Shown here: one piece after another, positions 55,311 through 62,780 of the stretch
How the letters are laid out: every line of letters starts with the position of its first letter
Position numbering within the stretch: the first letter of the stretch is position 1
Assembly: GCF_030269445.1 (NCBI RefSeq)
Contig: NZ_BSTJ01000002.1
Coordinates: 372,001 to 436,000, forward strand
Length of the DNA: 64,000 nucleotides
Direction of reading: 5' to 3'
Source: Actinoallomurus iriomotensis
GTDB lineage: Bacteria; Actinomycetota; Actinomycetes; Streptosporangiales; Streptosporangiaceae
The notes under the pieces: generated by a model
Seen by the model: only the letters and a program-made list of their open reading frames with translations
Databases searched by the model: none
What the model was told of the DNA's origin: nothing
Position numbers and translations under genes: made by a program

Positions 55311-55652
55311 ATGGACATCCAGCATCCCCAGAACACCGAAGCGAAGGTGACCAAGGGACTCATGGTCCGAGTCGAAGCCAAGCCCGGGCGGGAGACAGAG
55401 GTTGAGGCACTCCTCAAGGCCGGTCTCACCGCGGTCCTTGAGGAACCCGACACCATTGCCTGGCTGGCGATCCGTCTTGGCCCGACCAGCTTCGCAGTGG
55501 TCGACGCATTCCCGGACGAAGCCGGCCGACAGTTCCATCTCGAGGCCGGGAAGATTCGGGTTACCGACGACGCGGCCATGGACTTGTTCGCCGCGCCGCC
55601 GTCCTTCACCTACACCGACGTCGTGGCGGCCAAACTTCCCACCTATGGTTGA
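55311..55652 (+). CDS. ABM-domain protein (putative quinol monooxygenase), copy 2
   Basis: A 113-residue protein from ATG 55311 (ggaaaggg upstream), or 122 from ATG 55284. It shares the ABM plan with the gene at 53878: GLMVRVEAKPGRETEVEALL, then WLAIRLGPTSFAVVDAFPDE and MDLFAAPPSFTYTDVVAAKL. The two are separate paralogues rather than a recent copy. The DNA just upstream (55140-55258) has a coding-like relic (RVETLFQAVTDEGRRR) with no start. Confidence 0.8.
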   Translation: MDIQHPQNTEAKVTKGLMVRVEAKPGRETEVEALLKAGLTAVLEEPDTIAWLAIRLGPTSFAVVDAFPDEAGRQFHLEAGKIRVTDDAAMDLFAAPPSFTYTDVVAAKLPTYG

Positions 55653-55702
55653 TACCTCCATCGATACGCTTTACCAGCCCCCGGGACGCGCCCTTGGCCG
55701 CA

Positions 55703-55978
55703 TCACCGTCTCGCGAGGTAGAGGAACCGCCCGCCACCGACCGGGAGATAGGTCATGTCGCCGGCGTAACGCTGATTTGGCGTCGGGGCGGTGAACTCCC
55801 GCTTGATCAGGTCCGGCACCGTCTGGTGTGAGGGGGCGGGCACCGTGGTGCGGACCTTGCGGCGCAGATGCACCCCGACGATTCCGAAGATCCGCATCAC
55901 CCGCTCGACGCGCTCATGGTTCACCTGCTGGCCCGCATCGCGCAGTTCGGCCGTGATCCGCCCCCGGATCCGACACAT
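55703..55978 (-). pseudogene. IS3-family transposase (OrfB) fragment
   Basis: A 91-codon open piece matches the N-terminal half of an IS3/IS150-type OrfB: RITAELRDAGQQVNHERVER, then VMRIFGIVGVHLRRKVRTTV and the beginning of the integrase core (NQRYAGDMTYLPVGGGRFLY). The catalytic DDE residues beyond the first Asp are missing, and no terminal repeats were found. It is a truncated relic. Confidence 0.82.
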
Positions 55979-55999
55979 ACAACGCCACGGACTGGAGAC

Positions 56000-56408
56000 A
56001 TGCCCAGGCCCGCCGGTTCCATAGCCGCTTTCCGGGGTGTCGCCCTGCCGCTCATCGTCGTGCCGGGCGCGGACTGGGCGTTCACCATCAGTGCGGGACT
56101 GCGGCCGGTCCGTGGTCCCCGCTGTGGGCGGGCTCGTACTCGGTTACGCGGGCATGACCGTCATCGTCGCGGTCGGTGTCGGTGCCTTGGTCGCGGAGAA
56201 CCCCAAGGCGCTTACCGCGCTGACCGTCCTTGGCGGCGGCTACCTGATGTGGCACGGCGCGCGGACACTCGCCTCACCTTCCGCGCCGGTCACCACGACC
56301 ACCGCAGCCGAGGGGCGGCTCGGTGGCGCATCGACTCGCCTAAACCCGGACCTGCGAGGGAACACGGTCCACGGCTGGGCCCTGCACCTATGCACCCAGG
56401 CCGAGTGA
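56000..56408 (+). pseudogene. LysE-type exporter gene, frameshifted and truncated
   Basis: From ATG 56000 the frame gives AAFRGVALPLIVVPGADWAF and TISAGL, the LysE/RhtB start. Near 56106 the frame changes, and the family sequence continues as RSVVPAVGGLVLGYAGMTVI, then LTVLGGGYLMWHGARTLAS. The last 30 codons do not match the family, and the usual third to sixth helices are missing. It would have exported amino acids or similar solutes; it is not functional now. It abuts the IS3 fragment. Confidence 0.75.
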
Positions 56409-56510
56409 CGGCCCCAAGTCACCACGCCGGCCTGGGCGTAGCGGTCGCAGCCGGCGGTGAGCCGCGAATCCGCCTTTGTTCCGGACCGGCCGACGCATCC
56501 CTCCTGGGAT

Positions 56511-56526
56511 CGATGTCGCGACATCG
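56511..56526. promoter_or_regulatory. Perfect 16-bp palindrome
   Basis: CGATGTCGCGACATCG is a perfect palindrome in the gap between the LysE pseudogene and the SDR gene. It may be an operator; no protein can be assigned. Confidence 0.4.
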
Positions 56527-56578
56527 AAGCTTGAATCTGCCTGACCTGAGCCGACCGTAAGCGGTTTACCGGAGGCCA

Positions 56579-56605
56579 TATAGTATGAATCTCATAGCTT
56601 ATGAG
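56579..56605 (+). promoter_or_regulatory. Promoter -10 with adjoining inverted repeat before the SDR gene
   Basis: TATAGT (56579-56584) is a plausible -10. CTCATA (56591-56596) and TATGAG (56600-56605) form an inverted repeat around GCT, at the expected transcription start, 30 bp before the SDR start codon. Confidence 0.55.
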
Positions 56606-56634
56606 TCGGATACGATCCTCAGGAGGCTGTCTTC

Positions 56635-57492
56635 ATGATCTTGGTAACCGGGGCGACCGGCACTGTCGGACGCCCGCTGATCGACCTGCTCGTCAGCGAA
56701 GGCGCCGTGGTGCGTGCCGTTTCCCGCGATCCGCACGCCGCCGGCCTTCCCGCCAACATCGAGGTGGTGAGGGGCGACCCGTCACGCCCCGAGACGATCG
56801 TCCCGTTCTTGGAGGGCGTCACCTCGATCTTCCTTCACCCCCGCGCCGTCGGTGAGGCCGCCGGTGAGCTTCTCGCACTCGGCAGGGAGCGAGGCGTGGC
56901 CCGCGTCGTGGCGCTCTCAGCGATCAACGTCGACGACGACCTGGCCGAGCAACCGTCGCGCTTCCAGGGAGATAGGAACAAGGAAGCTGAGGACGCCGCC
57001 GTCGGGAGCGGCCTGCAATGGGTGAGCCTCCGGGCCGCCTCCTTTGCCATCAACACTCTTCGTACGTGGGCGCCTCAGGTCCGTGTCGGCGACGTCGTTC
57101 GCGGCCCGTATGCACGCTTCGCCGAACCGCTGATTCACGAACTGGATCTAGCGGAGGTCGCCGCCCGCGCGCTGCTCGGCGCCGACCTGACCGGCCAAAA
57201 GCTGTCGCTCACCGGCCCGCAGTCCCTCTCCCACGAGGCACTGGTGGCCGTTATCGGCGAGGTGCTCGGCAGGCCCCTGAAGTACGTCGAGATTCCTCCG
57301 GTGGCGGTCCGGCAGGGCATGGTCCAGCGTGGGATCCCTGAACCGTTCGTCGATGCCCTGATGGCCAGGTACGCGCGGGGAACCGGGCCGGCCGAGGCCG
57401 TCACCGGCGAGGTGGAAAGGATCCTTGGCCGGCCCGCGCGCACTTATGCCGAGTGGGTCGCCGACCACGCCGCGGCCTTCCAGAGTCGATGA
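56635..57492 (+). CDS. NmrA-like NAD(P)-binding SDR protein
   Basis: A 285-residue atypical SDR. The N-terminal cofactor motif is [20 protein letters not shown], with [11 protein letters not shown] following. The rest fits the NmrA/QOR2-like group ([20 protein letters not shown], then [20 protein letters not shown]). There is no YxxxK catalytic pair in the usual place, so it may be a redox sensor or a quinone reductase. ATG 56635 has aggagg upstream. Its TGA overlaps the start of the broken haloalkane dehalogenase (ATGA). Confidence 0.88.
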   Translation: MILVTGATGTVGRPLIDLLVSEGAVVRAVSRDPHAAGLPANIEVVRGDPSRPETIVPFLEGVTSIFLHPRAVGEAAGELLALGRERGVARVVALSAINVDDDLAEQPSRFQGDRNKEAEDAAVGSGLQWVSLRAASFAINTLRTWAPQVRVGDVVRGPYARFAEPLIHELDLAEVAARALLGADLTGQKLSLTGPQSLSHEALVAVIGEVLGRPLKYVEIPPVAVRQGMVQRGIPEPFVDALMARYARGTGPAEAVTGEVERILGRPARTYAEWVADHAAAFQSR

Positions 57493-58365
57493 CGTCCATG
57501 GAATCGCAACACATGATGGATACGGACGTCCGCGCCGGCGCTCCGACAGAGGATCCGTCGGCCATGAAGGTGCTGCGCACGCCGGAGTCTCGGTTCGAGG
57601 CCTTGCCGGAGTACCCATTCGCGCCCCACTACGTCGAGATTGACGCCGGCGATGGTGCTGGCACTCGGCTGCGGGTGCACTACCTTGACGAACGGCCGGA
57701 CGATCCGGCGAAGACGTCAGGAGAGACAGTTCTGCTCCTGCACGGCGAACCGTCGTGGAGCTACCTTTACCGGCACGTCATCCCGCCACTTGTCGCCGCC
57801 GGGCACCGCTGCGTAGCCCCAGACCTCATCGGCTTCGGCAAATCCGACAAGCCTGCCGATCGTTTCACCTACACCTATCAGCGCCACGTCGAATGGCTGG
57901 CTGAGACCGTGTTCGATCGCGTTGATCTCCGCGATATCACCATGGTGTGCCAAGACTGGGGTGGCCTGCTGGGGCTGCGTCTGCTGGCGGCGCACCGACA
58001 GGGGCACCGTCACCGAGCTTGACCCCGCGGTGTTGGCGGCGTACAACGCTCCGTTCCCCGACGAGTCGTACTTGCAGGGCGCCCGCCAGTTCCCTTTGCT
58101 CGTCCCCATTGCTCCGTTCGACGAGGCGGCACCGGCGAACCGGCGGGCGTGGGCCGTGCTGGAAACGTTGCAGACACCGTTCCTGTGCGCGTTCAGCGAC
58201 CGAGATTACGGAGCCGGTGACGGCGAACGGATCCTACGGCAGCGTATTCCAGGCGCCGCAGGACGACCGCACACCACCATTACCGGCGCGGGCCACTTCG
58301 TACAGGAGGACCGAGGTCCCATGCTCGCCACCGTCATCGACGAATTCATCCACTCGACGAAATAG
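57489..58365 (+). pseudogene. Haloalkane dehalogenase gene with internal deletion and frameshift
   Basis: The N-terminal half is intact: [20 protein letters not shown] (oxyanion region), [20 protein letters not shown] and the nucleophile elbow [18 protein letters not shown]. After that the frame runs to a stop at 58022. The other frame takes up [20 protein letters not shown], then FLCAFSDRDYGAGDGERIL and TTITGAGHFVQED (catalytic His) to 58365. Compared with family members about 50 codons of the cap domain are missing at the junction near 58005. The product cannot be an active dehalogenase. It was translationally coupled to the SDR gene. Confidence 0.85.
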
Positions 58366-58431
58366 CAAACATTCCGACGAGAGTCTCGCGGCGGCCTGAG
58401 CCGCCGGCCGCCGCGAGAGCACACACGACAC

Positions 58432-58893
58432 ATGCAGGGAATATTTGCGGGGTTCCTTGTCGGGGTCCTTGTCCTCGAATCGTCCCTGCGCCACTATGAC
58501 CGCTTCGTCTACACCCAGGTTCGGCAGGTTGAACTTGACCGTCTAGACACTCTCGCCTCCGTAACCCTCATCCCCGCTGTGATCACCACAGCGGTCCTGG
58601 TCGCCGCCGCGATCAAGATGCGAGGGCGTTTCTTGTGGCTGACCCTGGCGGCACTCATCCTCCTCCTGAGTGTCTTCGTCACGACAATCATCTTCAACCT
58701 GCCAATCAACAGCGACCAGACCGGCTGGAGCGTAAAAGCGCCTCCCGCGGATTGGGCGAGCGTTCGTGACCGCTGGCAGATCGCACATGCCGTACGGACA
58801 TGCGCGGCCGTTCTCGCATTCGCTTTCCTCAGCACGACGGCGATAAGTAGACCGCCCACCAACTCACGGGCACCCCATGCAACGAATGCCTAA
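58432..58893 (+). CDS. DUF1772 (anthrone-oxygenase-like) membrane protein
   Basis: A 153-residue membrane protein with four hydrophobic segments: GIFAGFLVGVLVLESSLRHY, LIPAVITTAVLVAAAIKM, LTLAALILLLSVFVTTIIFN and VRTCAAVLAFAFLSTTA. The NLPIN motif after helix 3 and the PPADWASVRDRWQIAHAVRT segment are typical of DUF1772. Some members are linked to anthrone oxidation in polyketide pathways. The start ATG lacks a clear ribosome site. It stands alone after the dehalogenase pseudogene. Confidence 0.8.
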   Translation: MQGIFAGFLVGVLVLESSLRHYDRFVYTQVRQVELDRLDTLASVTLIPAVITTAVLVAAAIKMRGRFLWLTLAALILLLSVFVTTIIFNLPINSDQTGWSVKAPPADWASVRDRWQIAHAVRTCAAVLAFAFLSTTAISRPPTNSRAPHATNA

Positions 58894-59026
58894 GCCAGTC
58901 CGTCCCGTTCCCTCCGGCACCGCTCAACGCGGCACCACCGGGAACCTCCTACGCTGGGCCAAGCGCCACAACACACCCGCCTGGACTTCCCCGCCACCTC
59001 AAAACCGAGACTAGGGTTCATATCCC

Positions 59027-59824
59027 GTGCGAATTATCTCCCTCAACGCCTGGGGCGGCGCGGTGTTCGACGACCTCACCCGCTGGCTCGCCACCTGCGA
59101 CACCGACATCCTGTGCCTCCAAGAAGTGACCCACACCCCGACGGCCAACGGCTGGACACGCTTCGAGGACGCCGAGCGGTCACTGCCACAGCGGGCAGAT
59201 CTCCTATCCGACATCCGCTCCCTGCTCCCAAGCCACCAGGCGCTCTTCACCGCCAACGACGCCGGCCCGGTCCACGATCAGACCGGTGGCCTGCACCAGC
59301 AGGAGTTCGGTCTGATGGCCCTCACCGCTCCCGGCCTTCCCCTCGTCGGCATACGATCGACCTTCATACACGGCGCCTACGTCGAGTACCAGAGCCACTG
59401 GCCGGCCGGTGATCGCCCCCGCGCGGCTCAGGCCCTACGTGTCTTCGACCGCCAAGCACAGCGGTTTGTCACCGTCACCCACCTGCACGGCCTGCGGGAT
59501 CCGAACGGGAAGACCGACAGCCCAGCGCGGCGAGCACAGGCCGACCGACTCGCAGACCTCATCACCAGCGTCAGCCAAGAAGGCGACCTGATCGTGGTCT
59601 GCGGCGACTTCAACCTACTGCCCAACAGCGAGACGTTCCAGATCCTCGCCAAGCTCGGACTGGTCGACCTTGTCCAGGATGCCGACACCAGAACCTCGCG
59701 CTACCCCAAGCCACTACGACACGCGAGCTACATGCTGGTATCCGAACCCAGTGCCGTTCAGCGGTTCGAAATCATCGCTCGACCTGAGGTGTCCGACCAC
59801 CGCGCCCTGATGCTCGATCTCTAG
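59027..59824 (+). CDS. Endonuclease/exonuclease/phosphatase-family protein
   Basis: A 265-residue metal-dependent hydrolase of the EEP fold. Motifs are RIISLNAWGGAVFDDL (Asn), DILCLQEVTH (metal-binding Glu), VTVTHLHGLRDPNG, VVCGDFNLLPNSETF (Asp/Asn) and a C-terminal VSDHRALMLDL (catalytic Asp-His). It could act on DNA, phosphoinositides or other phosphodiesters; no specificity can be read. GTG 59027 is used. No signal peptide, hence cytoplasmic. Confidence 0.9.
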   Translation: MRIISLNAWGGAVFDDLTRWLATCDTDILCLQEVTHTPTANGWTRFEDAERSLPQRADLLSDIRSLLPSHQALFTANDAGPVHDQTGGLHQQEFGLMALTAPGLPLVGIRSTFIHGAYVEYQSHWPAGDRPRAAQALRVFDRQAQRFVTVTHLHGLRDPNGKTDSPARRAQADRLADLITSVSQEGDLIVVCGDFNLLPNSETFQILAKLGLVDLVQDADTRTSRYPKPLRHASYMLVSEPSAVQRFEIIARPEVSDHRALMLDL

Positions 59825-59862
59825 GGACTGTAAGACACACGTCCGGCTCTGTCGCTCTTTCG

Positions 59863-59955
59863 GTGGTGACCGAGGGTGAGCTATTGGCGGAGGATGCGTA
59901 CGTGCTGGCGATGATCGAACACCACAGCCGCCGGATCCGTATCCTGGGCGCGAGC
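59863..59955 (+). pseudogene. Transposase/integrase-core relic
   Basis: The frame VVTEGELLAEDAYVLAMIEH, HSRRIRILGAS resembles the integrase-core stretch (VLAVIEHTSRRIRILGAT) of transposases common in Streptosporangiales. It is about 30 codons long and runs into the end of the response regulator gene on the opposite strand. No further element parts are seen. Confidence 0.5.
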
Positions 59956-59963
59956 GGTTTGTC

Positions 59964-60635
59964 TCAGGTCTCCGAGCCTGGCGTCACGAGCCCCACCTCG
60001 TAGGCCAGGACGATCGCCTGGGCTCGGTCCCGTAGGTTCAGCTTGCCCAGGATCCGGGTGACGTGCGTCTTCACGGTCGTCTCGCTGAGCCGCAGGGTCT
60101 GCGCGATCTCGGCGTTGTTCTGGCCCCGGGCCAGGACCGTCAAGACCTCCAGTTCCCGGGCCGTCAGCGCGGACAGATCGCCGGTGAGGGGGAAGGACCG
60201 ACGATCCCGCCGGGCATAGCGCTGGATCAGCCGACGGGTGATCACCGGTGCGAGCAGGGCATCGCCGGTCCGCACCAGTCGCACCGCCGCGACCAGCTGT
60301 TCCGGCGACACGTCCTTGAGCAGGAACCCGCTCGCGCCCGCGGCCATCGCGGCGTACACGTACTGGTCGAGGTCGAAGGTCGTCAGGATGACGATGCGCG
60401 GGGCCGGGCCACCACGATCAAGGATCTGCCGGGTCGCCTCCAGCCCGTCGACCCGCGGCATCCGGATGTCCATCAGCACCACGTCCGGGCTTGTTCGGCG
60501 TACGAGTTCGAGCGCTTCCTCGCCGTCGCCGGCCTGACCGACGACCTCGATGCCGTCCGCGACCAGGATCATGGTGAATCCGCTCCGCACCAGGGCCTGG
60601 TCGTCGGCGATGACGACCCGGAGGGCGTCGCTCAT
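59964..60635 (-). CDS. NarL/LuxR-type response regulator
   Basis: A 223-residue two-domain regulator. The receiver domain (1-120) has the acidic pair ADDQ, the phosphorylated Asp in DVVLMDIRMPRVDGLEATRQ (Asp about 55), and the Lys in GFLLKDVSPEQLVAAVRL. The LuxR helix-turn-helix (about 160-215) reads LTARELEVLTVLARGQNNAE, then IAQTLRLSETTVKTHVTRIL. Its start overlaps the end of the histidine kinase gene by 4 bp (ATGA). It most likely controls the divergent ABC exporter. Confidence 0.95.
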   Translation of the reverse strand: MSDALRVVIADDQALVRSGFTMILVADGIEVVGQAGDGEEALELVRRTSPDVVLMDIRMPRVDGLEATRQILDRGGPAPRIVILTTFDLDQYVYAAMAAGASGFLLKDVSPEQLVAAVRLVRTGDALLAPVITRRLIQRYARRDRRSFPLTGDLSALTARELEVLTVLARGQNNAEIAQTLRLSETTVKTHVTRILGKLNLRDRAQAIVLAYEVGLVTPGSET

Positions 60636-61918
60636 CCGGCGTCCGTCGGGATCTGGGCCTCCAGGCGGTAGCCGCCACTCGGCAGGTGTTCGGTCTCCAA
60701 GGTTCCTCCGTAGATCCCGATGCGCTCTCGAAGCCCGACGAGGCCGTGCCCACCTCCCATGTCGTCCATGCGGGTGCGCTGGGGGTCCCCGGCACCGTTC
60801 GCGTCGCCGGCGGTGTTGGTGATGCGGAGCCGGACCGTCCGGGGAAGGTATTCGACCAGCACGGTGACCTGCGAGCCCGGGGCATGCTTCAGGGTGTTGG
60901 TGAGCGCCTCCTGCACCACCCGGTAGGCCGCGAGGTCGACACCCGGCGGCAGCGGCGTAACGGGCCCTGTGACCTGCAGCTCCACGGTCGCGCCGGTGTC
61001 GCGTACCCGGCCGACCATGTCCGCGATCTGATCGACGCCCGGCCGCGGTGCGAGCATGGTCCTGTCCGCGCCGCTCCCGCTCTCCTGGCCTGCGCCGAGC
61101 GGCTCGATGTGGGCTTCGTCGCCGTCCATCGTGAGCAGCCCCATGACGTGCCGCAACTCGGTCATGGCGGCCCGGCCGCCGCTCTCGACGGCGAGCAGGG
61201 CCTCTCGGGCCAGTTCCGGCCGGCTGTCCATGACCTTGCGAGCGGCCCCGGCCTGTATCACGAGCACACTCACGTTGTGGGTGACGACGTCGTGGAGATC
61301 GCGGGCGATGCGCGATCTCTCCTCCTCGACGGCCCGCCGGGTGGCGAGTCGCTGCTGGAGTTCCAGGGCGCGGATCTGCCGCCTCCAGGTGTGGATGGTG
61401 GCCGCCGCCAGCACCACCGGCACGAGGAATCCGACCATGAGAATGCCAGGACGAACCGACGTCAGATCGGGCCGGTAGTCGGCCAGCAGCACCACGGTGC
61501 CGAGCAGGACACTGCTGATCGCCGGCATCTGGTACGGACTGTGCATCGCGGCGCTGTAGGCCGCGATCACCGTGGCCACCACCAGGAATGTCGGATCCAC
61601 CCCTGAGGCGTGACGGCTGACGTGCACCACGAGCAGGACCAGCCAGAACGTGGTCAGCGGCACCCGCCGTCGGAACACGAGGGGTGCCGCGACCGCGAGG
61701 CCGATCACGATCCCCCAGGCCCGCCTCGAACTGGCGAGGGCGGCCGTGGAGTCGGCCAGGTCGCCGTGGACGCCCGCGCGAGCGGCGATGAGGAGGGCGA
61801 CCAGGAACGCCAGCCCGCCGTCCAGCAGCAGGGCGCGGCGGGGCACCGGCCCGGCGGGGCCGCCCGGGCGCCCTAAGGCGGCGATACTCGCCCTCCATCG
61901 GCCAAGGACTTCGTGCAC
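60632..61918 (-). CDS. DesK/NarX-type sensor histidine kinase
   Basis: A 428-residue membrane kinase from GTG 61918. Upstream in-frame starts, including ATG 61953, are possible, and none has a good ribosome site. Four to six hydrophobic segments (residues about 25-160) form the sensor. The HisKA_3 box is RSRIARDLHDVVTHNVSVLV (His about 200). HATPase_c has YRVVQEALTNTLKHAPGSQV and MGGGHGLVGLRERIGIYGGT. It phosphorylates the regulator encoded next. Kinases of this group beside ABC exporters often sense antimicrobial or membrane stress. Confidence 0.92.
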   Translation of the reverse strand: MHEVLGRWRASIAALGRPGGPAGPVPRRALLLDGGLAFLVALLIAARAGVHGDLADSTAALASSRRAWGIVIGLAVAAPLVFRRRVPLTTFWLVLLVVHVSRHASGVDPTFLVVATVIAAYSAAMHSPYQMPAISSVLLGTVVLLADYRPDLTSVRPGILMVGFLVPVVLAAATIHTWRRQIRALELQQRLATRRAVEEERSRIARDLHDVVTHNVSVLVIQAGAARKVMDSRPELAREALLAVESGGRAAMTELRHVMGLLTMDGDEAHIEPLGAGQESGSGADRTMLAPRPGVDQIADMVGRVRDTGATVELQVTGPVTPLPPGVDLAAYRVVQEALTNTLKHAPGSQVTVLVEYLPRTVRLRITNTAGDANGAGDPQRTRMDDMGGGHGLVGLRERIGIYGGTLETEHLPSGGYRLEAQIPTDAG

Positions 61919-62069
61919 CTTGACAGTGTCGCAGGGGCACCCGCCGACACGCATCGCCCGCGGTGACCACACGGCCGGTCCGAGCGATGTACATCGTGAG
62001 GATGACCTCGGACCGGGTTCCACATCGCGGACGACGCGGTGGCCGGTGATCCGCTTCTAGCGTCGAGGT

Positions 62070-62780
62070 ATGGAGAAGACGACCAGCTCGGGGGCTGGCC
62101 CCCTTATTTCAATCAGTCATCTGACAAAGCGGTATGAGGCGGGAGATCCCGCGCTGAGCGACCTCACTTTGGAGGTTCGGCGCGGCGAGGCGCTGGCCGT
62201 GCTGGGGCCCTCCGGCAGCGGCAAGTCGACCTTACTCAACATGATCGCGGGACTCGACGAGCCCGACGAGGGCACGGTGACCGTGGACGGCGTCCGTGTC
62301 GACCGGCTCGGTGAGGCCGGCTCTGCCAAGTACCGCCGGGCGACGATCGGCATGGTCTTCCAGTTCTTCAACCTGCTGGACGACCTGACCGTCCAGGACA
62401 ACGTGCTGCTGCCGGCCCAACTGGCCGGCATGCCCCGGGCCGAGGCCCACGAGCGCGCCTTCGAACTGCTGGCCGACCTCGGCATCGAGCAGTACCGGGG
62501 CACCTTCCCGGGGCGCCTCTCCGGCGGCGAGCGCCAGCGTGTCGCTCTGGCCCGTGCGCTCATGAACCGCCCGCCCCTGATCCTGGCCGACGAGCCGACC
62601 GGTGCGCTGGATCGTGCGTCCGCCGGCAGCGTCGTCCGGCTCATCCGCGAGCTCAACGAACGCGGTCAGACCATCCTGCTGGTCACTCACGACACCGGCC
62701 TCGCGGCGAGCTGCGCCACGCGTACGATCGAACTGGTGGACGGCCGGCTCGCCCGAGACGGCGCGGCGGTCACCAGATGA
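62070..62780 (+). CDS. ABC transporter ATP-binding protein (MacB/LolD type)
   Basis: A 236-residue ATPase with all motifs: Walker A VLGPSGSGKSTLLNMIAGLD, Q-loop GMVFQFFNLLDDLTVQDNVL, signature RLSGGERQRVALARALMNRP, Walker B PLILADEPTGALD, and switch His LLVTHDTGLA. It belongs to the MacB/LolD group that works with FtsX-like permeases. ATG 62070 is divergent from the two-component genes, 151 bp apart. Its stop overlaps the permease start (ATGA). Confidence 0.96.
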   Translation: MEKTTSSGAGPLISISHLTKRYEAGDPALSDLTLEVRRGEALAVLGPSGSGKSTLLNMIAGLDEPDEGTVTVDGVRVDRLGEAGSAKYRRATIGMVFQFFNLLDDLTVQDNVLLPAQLAGMPRAEAHERAFELLADLGIEQYRGTFPGRLSGGERQRVALARALMNRPPLILADEPTGALDRASAGSVVRLIRELNERGQTILLVTHDTGLAASCATRTIELVDGRLARDGAAVTR

